64,000 nt of DNA, taken from contig JAXIVH010000001.1 in the NCBI GenBank assembly GCA_036785325.1, forward strand, positions 16,065,448 through 16,129,447, written 5' to 3'. The stretch's first letter is position 1. Every line of letters starts with the position of its first letter. The translations under genes were made by a program, and so were the position numbers. The notes under the pieces are model-generated. The model saw only the letters and a program-made list of their open reading frames with translations. It ran no database searches and was not told the origin of the DNA. Shown one piece after another: positions 1 to 12,100 of the stretch. This DNA comes from Urophycis tenuis (lineage: Eukaryota; Chordata; Actinopteri; Gadiformes; Phycidae).

Positions 1-112
1 CTGCCCAGTGCTAAATAACCCACCTGTGTGTATGTCCTGTGAGTATTGTGAGTGTCTGACTCTAGTTTCTCTGTGTTTCTTCGTTTGTGGTGACTCGTTC
101 TTCTCCCTCCAG

Positions 113-3100
113 ACCGCGGCGATGATTGGTCCGGCAGACGGCGTGATTCTGGATTTGCTTGGAGAACTCAGAGTGAACTTGCTGAGCGACGAGCAGCTGA
201 GGAACCCTGAGCTGATAAGGTTGTGGTTCTCCGGGCGCCTCAAAGGGTTCCTGCCGTCCGTGTCCGGAAGATTCCTGAACTGCCTCGTCAACAGAAACCT
301 CAGCTGTGGGTCGTACCAGCAGATGTAAGATCTGATTCCCAGCAGGGGGTGACGCTGGGTGTGGCGATGAAGAGTGTTTGGTTTGCTCTGTTCTTTATCT
401 TCCTCTTTCTCTACTTGGCCTGCTCTTCTGTTTTCTTTGAAACACAATAGAAGATATGAATCCTCCATTGTTGTCATCATCCAAAACAGCAAAATGGAAG
501 TTTAGCTATTTTGGATTGATTGTTTTGTGCATTTTTCTGTTACTGTGCTGTTTCCCATCCAGACTGGAGGCCTTCAACTGCCAGTTTGAAAACATGAGCC
601 CGAAACAGCAGCTCACGGTTCTGAAAGCGCTTATCGTTCCCTTCCTCTTCAGCCAAGGACCAGGTACTGACAGTACCTGATACCATAACCTGGTACCAAA
701 CCTAGCATTTGCACAGCTGAATGTATTTTATGAGACGCCGTTCTCTATATCTCTTCTCCCCATCCAGACAGGGGCTGCGTCGCGGGCCTGAACAGCAGCG
801 AGTGGCTGCAGAAGAACCTGGGGCGGTTCTCTGTCCTGCTGACCCTGAGGGACTTGCTCCATCTGAACCCGGCCTTCTCACCCGTACGTAGGATGGCGTC
901 CTGGAAACGTAACCTCGTGGGGGCGTCTCGGGGGGGGGGGGGGGGGGGGGTGTCTTGGCCTGGCCTTGGTGTTTGTAATGCTTTTGACTCTCTGGTCCCC
1001 AGCTGGAGGCCCTTGTCCTGCTGTCCCCCAGGCAGACGGCCGAGCTGCTGGTGCAGCCGGCCCTCTCCCCCGAGCCCCCGGCGGAGGTGATCCGCGCGGT
1101 GTTCAGCCACCTCAGCGCCGCGCCCCTGGACACGAGGTTCCGGGAGGTCCTGGAGCACCTCGTCGTGTTCGCCGGACAGGTGATTTGCGTGGGGGGTTTC
1201 GCTGAGGGGGTTTGAAACTCACCGGGCACACCGGGTTCAGTCCAGTCCCCAGTGTCCGTGGGCATCCTTGAGCAAGATGGCCGACCCATGCCGGAATAAC
1301 GGATGACGCGCGTATATGACGGAATTCAGTGTCAAGGCTGCCTTGGGTGAAATATACATTTTTCTTTTCCTTTTGAACGACCAGAGCCAGGGAAACATCT
1401 CATGCTCCACATACAGAATTATGTAAGTTAATTCCCCTTGCATGTTTAAACCCTAGTTTATCACTCTCAAGTAATGACAGAGCTCGATGGTGTCGGTCCA
1501 TTAAACATGTATATCCATGATCTTGTGTTCCAGCTTCATTGAATTAGACCAGGCTATCGCGGCGGTCCCCCTGTCTGTAGCAGCAGCCATCGACCACAGC
1601 AAAGTGGAGCTCCTTAACAACATCCCCAGAGGTACGACGGCCCCCCGCTAACTCATCAGGGAGGGTACCTTGTTTGTCATTACCATGGCAGTAGAGTCAT
1701 GGGTTCATGTGACCTACATATGGGTGTGTATTGTACTCTGACACTACAGGATGGGACAAAATGAGGCCCTGGATAGGATAGGCACTGGTATTGTGACAGG
1801 GATGCTTGGTGTCATGTTTTACACTGCTGTACAGTATCTATTTGTATAGTTATAATCATGCTCCGACTGAAATACAAACCTCTGCTCTTTTCCTCATAGG
1901 CTGCGTGATATACAGAGGACAGGTACGTGTCTGTAATCTGGTTTTAGTCCTTTCAGTATCATCGAAGCATAAGACACAGTGTCATCCCATGTCTAACCCT
2001 ACTTTTTTTTCATTACCAGTGTCCTAGTATGGCTTTGAATGGTAAGTAGCCTTACATCTACACATTAAATGAACCACAAATGTGGAATGAATAGATCCTG
2101 AATGAATGTATTGTTTTTCCTTCACAGAAACAACCATTTGTGCGGAAGTGAACAGGTGAGATTTATTCACCCACCTCTAGACTTACACCCACCTCTAGAC
2201 TTACACACACCTCTAGACTTAAACCCACCTCTAGACTTACACACTCCTCTAGACTTGCACCCACCTCTAGACTTACACCCACCTCTAGACTTACACCCAG
2301 CTCTAGACATACACACACCTCTAGACTTACACCCAGCTCTAGACATACACACACCTCTAGACTTACACACACCTCTAGACTTACACACCTCTAGACTTAC
2401 ACCCACCACTAGACTTACACACCTCTAGACTTACACCCACCTCTAGACTTACACACCTCTAGACTTACACCCACCTCGAGACTTACACCCACCTCTAGAC
2501 TTACACACACCTCTAGACTTACACACACATCTCTCCAAATGCAATCCTTTAAATTCTGTGCTTGCTTTGTTCCCACAGCACTTGGCTGCAGCTCCACCTC
2601 GACCAGGGAAAGATAAACCAAAGTATTTGTGACTTCAGCATCGAGGAATACGCCTGCGCATCGGTAACGTTTCTCAGCATGTGTCACCTCAAGGGATCCT
2701 TCTCTTTTGTCTTTTGCCACGTTATCGACATGCTGCGGTTCTTCCAGCTGCCGGCGTTGGCTGCAGAGGATCTGGCCGCTGTGCTGTGGTGTAACAGCTC
2801 CCGCACCTCGCAGGCCAGCCAGGCCGTCTGGGATCTCCTCTTCTCCAAGACCACCGTCGTCCTGGGCCACGCACTGGATCTCCTCTCCAACATGGTGACC
2901 GCGGTCATGCTACGCATTCAGAGGCACAACAATGCCGCTAAAGCGTTTGTTTGAAGCGACCTGGGCAGGATAGGCTAGCTAGGGTTATGGTGCTTGTTAG
3001 GGTGTTTGTTAGTGTGTTTGACTCCCGGTGGACAGTTTCTGTATGGGCATCCAAGAACTGGATGACTCAAACCCAACCTGATCCTGGATCAAAGCGTCTG

Positions 3101-4291
3101 CTAATAGCCAAAGTTATGTGTTATCTGCTGTCCTATGCTGTAGTATATTCCTCCAGGAAAACCAGGGTTGGAACCAGATTTCCAAGACGATGATTGATTG
3201 AGCGTTAGAGTGAGAATCACACTGGAACCTGACCTTGGTGACATCATGCTTCCCCTCTGCTTTTAGACATTCAACCCCAGGTATCCCGCAACCTCCCGGA
3301 TCCTGGAAGCCATTTCCAACATCCGCCTGCAAGCCCTTCCCCTTCCTGTCTATCAGGACGAGGCCTTCATCCGCCTTTGGTTCGGCCAGAGACTCCGCCC
3401 CTTCCTGTCTGCCATCTCTACCGACACGTTGTCCTGCCTCAGCACCAAGAACCTCAGCTGCAGCACCTATCAGGCCCTGTGAGCAGAATAGAGTTTAACC
3501 AACAGAATACAGCTTAACCAGGAGAATAGAAATCAACCAATAGAACTTAACCAATAGAATAGAGCTTCAGGAGAGTTGGCATCATCAAATGGCTTGAAAA
3601 CAAAAGCCCTGTACAGCAGAATAGCAGACCAGTACAATGCAATACATGGGAGCAAATTGAGTGATGTGGTCCTCTTGTTCCCTAGTGTTCAGATCTTCAG
3701 CCGACACCAGCCCTCCATGGATCTCCAGACACAGACTTCAGTCAATGTGTACTTCATTAAGCCCTTCCTCACCAGGAACAACACTGAAGGTGGGCTAAAG
3801 AGAGTATATCATTCAAAATGAATAAAAGACAGTCGTTAAACTAAGGTGTTGACGTTTAACTAATGTCATACTGTCAATTAAATTTGATTACATTGCTGTC
3901 CGATGCAATTATTATTTGTCTTCATGGGCTTGTTTTCAGCTAAGATAATGATGACCACAGCAACATCTTTTGGACCAGTTTTAGACTCTGAGTGACCATG
4001 GCTGTTTTCATTATAATGTATATAATGTTATAATGTCCGATGGCCTGTGTACCCTGTGGTGCAGATCCAAACTGTTCGGATAATACAACCAGTGGACAAT
4101 GGCTGCAGGACAACTTTGGCGCATTCTCTGCCCTGATCTCTGTTAGCGACCTACAACTGCTGAACTCAGACTTTTCACCGGTTTGTCTACAATACTGCAA
4201 TTATTTCCTCAAACTGAAAGGAAAAATACATTCATACAGATTTTGTATTTGTTTGTGTATTCGTTTGGACAGTTTTCCTCAACCTGTAACT

Positions 4292-4322
<31 letters not shown>

Positions 4323-7300
4323 ATGCAGCTGGAAGCCCTACCCCATCTGACAGTGAAACAACTCTCAGAGGTGTCTTCTACTCCGGGACTGCTTACCGTT
4401 CCAGCCCAGGTTGCCATGGTGATGGACCACGTCCCCAGCCTTCAGTTGGCACCCTTCTTCGATTATGTCTCACCTGCAATAATGGCAAGTTTGCACCATT
4501 ATCCTGTACTGCATTGTGCTTCAGTGTGGTGCAGCACAGTGTTAATATGGGTCTACTAAAACGCCTTTAACTCGGCTCGAAACCCCTTCACCTAGGGTCG
4601 GGAGGACCAGTTCCCTTCCCCGGTCAGGTCAGCCATGTTGCAGGAAGTGTTTGATCGCGCCAACCTCTCTGACCACGGGGTGAGCGACGCAGAGGTGCTG
4701 GTCTGGCTCCATAACAGGCTGCGCCCCCTGTTTGTAGACCTGTCACCGCGCCACGTCGCCCCCTTTTTCAGTCTGGTGGCAGGAAGGAACTGCAGTACAG
4801 AACAAGAAGGGTGAGTGACTCGCACATTAAGCATGAAACTACAACATCACAATCATGTCAAACTTTTTTCTTGGCAAGGTTTCCTACAAACCGTTTTAAC
4901 AAATGAACCAATTGAACAAATTAAAGTGTGTCTTACTGAATTGACCTATTTCATGCTCAAAATGAATGTATTAAAGTATCAGTTAACAGTGATTAATTAA
5001 GATGTTTGTTGTCTACTATCCGCGTCAGCGTGAGGATCCTGAACTCAACACACTTGACGCTGAACAACTCTACACAGATGAACATACATGACCACATCAT
5101 CCTGCTGCTGAGAGGTAGCCCACACAAACACCCTTTTCAACCCACAAACGTCTGCTTTGACTCTGTTTGAGGTTCGGTGGACTCGTGAGCAAATTGTAAG
5201 CATCTTCCTTTAGAGCCGACCCCGCTGCGCTGCTATGACGACAACTTCAACCAAAGTTTCTACGGCTTCCTGAACGGCTGGTTCTTGGACTTCCAGTACC
5301 CCAACCTGACGACCTTTGTGTCACTTATGCCTGAGAGCCAACGGCATCAGGTATGTGCATGTCTGTGTGTGATGGAGCCTTTGATCCTCAGGTAATACTG
5401 AAAGACAGCTGTTGAGCTGTGGCCCGTTGATGGAGAATGTATCATTCACATGCTGTTTCTCCTCTAGCTGGTCAACTCCATGCCGCCCTCACATCTTGGA
5501 GATCTGCTACGCCGTCCAGGCACTGTGGATGGAGAAGCCGATCTCTGTCTCATCTACAACCTCTATACTAACACACCCCTGTTCCTAGAAATGGTACGTA
5601 CCACACACACACACACACACACACACAGCCATACACACACACAATTATACAAATACCAATAATCCTGTACCCTATAACAGGAAACGCTGCCAGAAATGGT
5701 GAGACGCCAGACACTGCCATGTGTCTGGCCCATGGCTCTGAGCAGCATGGAGAGGTCAGAGGTCAATGCTTGGTTTGACCGGCGTCTCGACGATTACCTG
5801 GTCTTCCTCACAAAGGACCTGCTCACCTCCACTGCCACCCAGAACGCCACTTGCCTGGCCTTCCAAAAGATGTACGTGTTTCCTAGGACCATTGTTGACC
5901 ATTGCAATTGAAAAGCTTGAAACTTGTTCTGGTGACTTTCTTACTGTATCAACAGCAATGATATGTTTCACCTTCTTCTGACAAATGTACTCTTTGTAAG
6001 TCACTTTGGATAAAAGCCACTTGCTAAATGCCCTAAATGTAAATGTAAATTGTTTAATGTAGGCTAGGCTGACCCTCCTGTCAAGGCTGTCCTCTGTCCT
6101 CTGGGTCTGTAGAAGGTCCTTTGTGGTCCTGCTGGATGTGTGTTATGTATGCGACGGGCGGTCCATCCGCTGTGTGCACTGAAGGTCTGCTTCTGTTTCA
6201 GGGTCTCTACGTTGGCAACGCACGACTACGATGATGCCGACTTTCATGCTGAAGATGTGTATGACGTCATCAAGTCCTACCTGACATCAGGTAGGAAGTC
6301 ACAGGGTTTGCCGCGTCTCAATGACAGCAATGACAGCCTTTGAATCGTTGTACCTTCGAACAATTCAAACGTTTGAAAATCATCTGGTCTTGCAGAGACG
6401 GTGCCCAGGTGTTACAGCGCGACCGACCCGGAGCTGAACTCTACGGCGTGGTTCGCTGAGTACATCGGGGCCTTCATACAGTTCCTCACGCTCGGCGACC
6501 TCAACACATTTGGTTCTACCGAGGTACTGGAGTCCAACAACCACGGGTGGATGGAGTGAGATGGATCGGTGGATGGATGCCGTGTAGATGGACGGAGTTC
6601 CAAGGATGTATGATGAAATGATGATGGGTGTGTGACTGTGGACGGAGGTCGGTGGTTGGAGTGGATGAGAGGTGACAGATCGACGGCTGGATCTGATTCA
6701 GGTGGGGGTCACGGTATCATCACACTGTCGTATGTTTTCAGGTGATCCAGGTGTTCACGGTGAACCCTCAGAACATCGCCCTGCTCAACAACTCGGTCCT
6801 GCCGGCCAACCTCACCATCTTCTACACTCAGCTCATATTCCAGCAGGACAGCAACTTCAACCCAATGCTGTGAGTCCCCGTCCAGCACACGTCCAACGCT
6901 GTCCACAATTGTAATGTCCCTTTGAACGTTCTCCTTCCCTCTCTTCCAATCACTCTCTCTCCCTCATTCAATCACTCTCTCTCTCTCTCTCTCTCTCTGC
7001 AGACTGCCACTTGTGTATCGGTGTTTTGCCCCTGCTGCTTCGTTCGGCCAGCTGAATGCAGTGCAGAGTACGATCATTCTCCACAATCTAACTACTCTCT
7101 GCACAGATCTGGACCCTCAGGTATGACCCCTCAAGCAAAACAAAGTCAAAGCATTACATGACTCCAATGCACAGAATTACAAGCAACACTCTGGACACTC
7201 ACATTCTCGGGACAAGGCGAGTGTGACCTCTGGAATGAAAATACAGTAGAAAATAAAACAGTGGTAGAATCATATTTTCTTTTCGAGAAGCAGCGGGAAA

Positions 7301-7771
7301 CTATGTCCACGTGTGCGTCTCTGCCCTCTCCTCACCCCTGCAGATCTCTGCTGCCCTGGCCGCCAACTTTGGGGACAACCTGACCGCAGAGGCCATCACT
7401 GCGCTGAGCAGCGAGAGCGTCAGCAGCATCTCCGTCGGTCAGATCAACAACGCAAAACCAGCAGATCTGCTGGGCTCCCTGGCGATCCTCGGTAGTGCGA
7501 GTGGCTGGAACCAAGGTCAGGCCATGGCCATCATTCAAGCCCTGAGGAACTCCGGACTGCTGCAGGTATGAGGCCGGTGTGGGCACAGGGGTTTGGCGTG
7601 TGCTGGTGCGTGTGCTGTCTCTACCGATGACTTAAAGCCGCACGGCTCAACGTTTCTGCCACGGCTATTTACAGATAAATCTCGACTGGAAGGTTTCTCA
7701 GTGATAAAACGCATTCCCCATTCACGAGTCAATCCATCCTGGGATGTTTCTCTGTAGATGTGGCTTTGTGT

Positions 7772-7837
<66 letters not shown>

Positions 7838-8105
7838 CTGAGTGAGTGACTGAGTGTTTGTGAGTGAGTGACTGAGGTGACTGAGTATGTGTGTGAGAGT
7901 TCACCTGAACCCTGAACCTCTACCCCCCCCCCCCCCCAAAAAAAAAAGAACCCAAAAAACCTCATGCTCTTCATTATTGCTCTTTGTAACTTGGCACTTA
8001 GCCAGAGATGTTGTATACTAGCAATGATTAACCTAGCTTGAAATGCTTGAAACTTGTTCTTGTGTGTGTGTGTGTGTGTGTGTGTGAGTGTGTGTGTGAT
8101 TATCT

Positions 8106-8203
<98 letters not shown>

Positions 8204-8222
8204 AGTGTGTGTGTGAGTGTCT

Positions 8223-8274
<52 letters not shown>

Positions 8275-9063
8275 TGTCTGGTGTGTGTGTGTGAGTGGAA
8301 GAGGCTGGTTCCGTCCCCCTTCGGTCGTGTTCATACTCTGAACGGTGTCCCACTGTCCTTCCAGATCACCACCAGCGTGTCGTTGATTCAATTGGGGTCC
8401 CTCTTGACTGGGGTTCCCTCGGCAGTCTTCAGCACCATCATGCCCAGCCAGCTCATCAGCGCTTCCCAGAATCCTGCGTTCCTGACGCATTTGTACAGCG
8501 CACCGACGGTCATCCACCAGACCGTTGTCACCCAGGTATGGCCAAGGTTCTGGCACGTGACACTTTTTTGCATAACTCGAACCCGAGCTCATCGCGTGGT
8601 CGACCGAGCGGGCTCCGTCGTGTTTTGTTGCTCAGGTATTTTGTGAGAACTTTGATATGCGGCCTGACCTGCCAGACGTCTCCACTGTCACACGCTAGAT
8701 CATATCATTGAACAGCAGCAGCACCGCTATTGTGGAGAACGTTCCAGATGACCTGGCCACAGAGATTCCACGCGTGCATCTAGTCTTCAACAGCTTCTCT
8801 ATCGTCAAGAGACTCAATAAAAAGAGGTGGAAACGGGAGCAGGTAGGAGCCAATGCATTTCCATTGCATATTTTCTTGAACTGATTTGTTCAAGAAGAAG
8901 TACAAAGCTGTTCTGTTCTGCAGGCGGTGCTGTTCTTTGACAAGGTGGCTGACGGATTGCAGAATCAAGAGAACAGGTGAGATTTTTGATTTCAAAACAA
9001 TGTTCTGTGTTTTTGTGTATCGAATCGGCTTTCGGCTTTCAGTGCTCAATAGTATTGGGCTTC

Positions 9064-9102
<39 letters not shown>

Positions 9103-12100
9103 TCGTGTGTGGTCGTGTGTGCTTGCGTGTGTGTGTGCGTTTGTAGCATTTCTTCCTCCCTACTCCAAGGATTCACCTGCACAAGGGTGGTGAATCTGCC
9201 CCGGGCAAGGACCAAGAAGCTCATCAGAGCCTGCAGGAGGAGAGGCAGGGAGAGGGTCAATCTTCAGGAGACCCAGGTAGGCGCCGTCAGACACAGAAAC
9301 ACGCCCGTCGAAACAACCGCTTGTGCTCGGGAATTATTCCGGCGGAAGGTTTAACACGCGTGATTCATGAGATCGTATCGCTTGCCTCACCGACAGTTGA
9401 CCTGCATGTACAACCTCATTGCGAATGAGGACGATGTGACCAGCTTCAACCTCTACCCTGCTGATGTTCTGCTCTACTACGAGTGAGTTCACCCCCCGAA
9501 TCCCCGGATGGGCGAGAAGGGTCACGTCGTCGTTGCTTTTACCAACGCTTTGACCAAATGCGTGAGGTCCACAAGAGCTTCCTGGTCATAGCTAAGCACA
9601 AGGAAAATTGATTAGATATTTTGTTAGTGCTTCATGTATTCAAGTATTTATTTTCTGCACAAGGAACAAAGCAATTCCCACCTTTAATGTCCCTGTATGT
9701 GTTTTCATTTTCCAGTTATTCATTAGTGCCGCCAGAAAATTGCACCTCATACTTTGAAGAGCTGGCAGATGCAGATTTCTCAGTTTTCTCGGAAACACTG
9801 GAGTTCAAGCGAGCAGAACTGTTCACCAATGCCAAGAGCTGTCTGGTCCGTAGAGCTTACCCTAACACTGACCCTAACCCTAACACACGACATAAGCTCT
9901 GCATGAACCCTAGTTGTATTATACCATCATTGCGCATGTGGTACATGTAGCACACTTAATATTGTAAATATAATCCATTGGGATTTTTCTTTTTTGGGGC
10001 TGCAATGCAGTTTAAGATTATGTACTTCTATATCTTATACATCTATCATCACAAATCTATTTCTCTGGACTCTAGCTGTACTGATCGCTGGCAAATCTAA
10101 CTTTGCTCATTTGATTGTAATATAATCTATTTCCTTCCTCTCCAGGGCATAACGGGCAGTGGGCTGAGCAGGGACAATGTGATGGTTCTGGGGAACATGT
10201 GCTGCATTCTGGATGGTTCCTACATCAGTAACTCAGACCCGCTGATCTTGGAGAAACTCAAAAACTGTCAAGACTTCACAAACGAACAAGTGACTGCAAT
10301 GGAGGACTTGTTGTTGTCTGGCAACACTACCTACGGGTAAATTCTGACTTTTAATAGCCAACAGTCAACAGACTTTAAATTCAACAGACTTTAAGTGCAA
10401 CAGTCAACAGACTTTAAACAGACGGTTCATGAACCCTGTGGTGAAACAGGTTTCTTTTGTGGCTCGAATTCACAGGATGGACATTAGATTCAGATTCAGA
10501 TTCAGCCATATGGGACGCTTTTTCTATGCAACTGTTGCTGTTTTATTGTGTGTTGTTTGTCGCCTCAGAGCTACTGATACATGGAGTCTCCAGACTTTGG
10601 AGGACTTGGAAATCCTACCACTCTACCTTACGAAAAGATTCTATCAGGAATTTAAAAAGGTATATAATACATGATACACATGTGTTTTTATGAGCTGCAC
10701 TTTTAAGGTACTAGATAACGCACAGCGGTTTGTATGTTGCAACATTAAGTCAACAGTAAACCCATAATAAACACATAATACAGCAGCGCAAAGCCAAATG
10801 CAAATTCACGCAATTGTGTTCACTTGCCTGCCTGTTTTTTTTTACTTTTTTATCATTGTTTCCTTGACACTTCCAGAAAACTAAAAGGGATTTCCTCAAA
10901 TCCTTCCGGCAAACTCTCAGAACGAATGGTGTGAGCAGACAGAAGAGACGAAGGATGAAAAGGGAAATAAGGTTGTCCATTAAGAGTCGGAGCAAGAGAG
11001 CTGCTGGTATGTTCCTCCTCTTCCTGTTGTTCCTCTTCCTCTTAGGGCAGGCGACTTGGAAAACCTGTCAGTCAGTTAGATTTTGAAAGTATCCGACCAA
11101 AAAATCCCATCCTCCCTGCAGTTCTGCCTCCAAAGTTCCTAAAACTATGTGGAAAACATTTAAAAATAAAAAAAGTTAAAAACCTGCCTTGCAGAACCAA
11201 TCAAAAGTCTTTAAGGCACATCACACATCGATTCGGTGGTGTGCAGAAGTCGTGCGTGCTTGTGAACACTGTCGTAGAAACACGTCTTTCTAGTCCCGGG
11301 TCACTGGAAATCCTTCATTTCACCAATGTTGGGCACATATTTGATGAAACGGAATCAGATAATGTAACGTAGCTTGGAACAATGTATATTTTATGCGTGC
11401 TGCAAGGCATCTCTTTGGCATCTTGCATTGTTTTAATATCCTTTTGATTCCACGCGAAGAGTGCACCGTGGGGATGATCACACAGGTCACCATCAGTGAC
11501 GCGACCTTCCCGTTCGACTACACCACCGCGGCCCAGTTCAACAGCTGCCTCAGCGCGCTCACGGTCAGGGACAACCTGGCTGCCATCACGCAGGCCGTGG
11601 ACGATCCGCAGTACCTCCGGGTCATTCTGGACAAGGTGCAAGAGGTTGGTTGGCATTCCTACCCAACGGGGAGACAATGTGATGGTTATGTTCTGACCGG
11701 AAGTCTGACACGACGAATGTCCAACAGAGTGGCGAAATCACGCCAAGCTGATGGAATAAATTTGTCGAACACTTCACTGTATTGTAGCCGATCAGTGGGG
11801 TATTAGGATCGGACTGCTTAGAACACGTTATATGAGATGATCTTGCTGTCAAAGTTTCAAGTTTCAAGTTTCAAAGGACCCGCTAGTCAGATATTACATG
11901 AGAAATTTGGGCAAATCAGTGCTATATTATTGACATCACATCCATCATCACAAATGTATTTCTCTGTGCTCTAAGATTGATAAAAACAATTACTATACAT
12001 TTTATGGGCATTTTATGCCTTCATGGACAGAAGAGAGTGCAGGGAGACAGCAAAGTGAGTTGGAAGAGAGAGGGGATGCATGAATGCGCATATGCATGCA

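Larger units (their letters stand above)
113..7120 (+). other. N-terminal repeat cassettes of the mesothelin-like protein
   Basis: These 24 exons encode at least three to four diverged copies of one module. Copies begin near 113 (core RLWFSGRLKGFLPS), 3267 (core RLWFGQRLRPFLSA), 4596 (core VWLHNRLRPLFVDL) and 5681 (core AWFDRRLDDYLVFL). Each is followed by a Cys-containing Asn-glycosylation patch, then by an exon with a Cys and a Trp-Leu/Phe helix (LNSSEWLQKNLG, TTSGQWLQDNFG, LNSTAWFAEYIG). Exon phases recur between copies, which points to exon-block duplication. Human mesothelin has no such long N-terminal extension as far as I know; the arrangement recalls the larger stereocilin/otoancorin relatives. 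Confidence 0.65.

Noticed and set aside
2102..2528. Possible CRISPR-like array
   Set aside because: Units are contiguous with no unique spacers, and the host is a vertebrate; it is a minisatellite.
7729..8646. Long Thr-His and Cys-Val frames on both strands
   Set aside because: They are (TG/CA)n microsatellites; the true coding parts here are 7344-7565 and 8365-8535.
9858..9887. Interstitial telomere-like CCCTAA repeats
   Set aside because: Only about three imperfect units; too short to call a telomeric relic.
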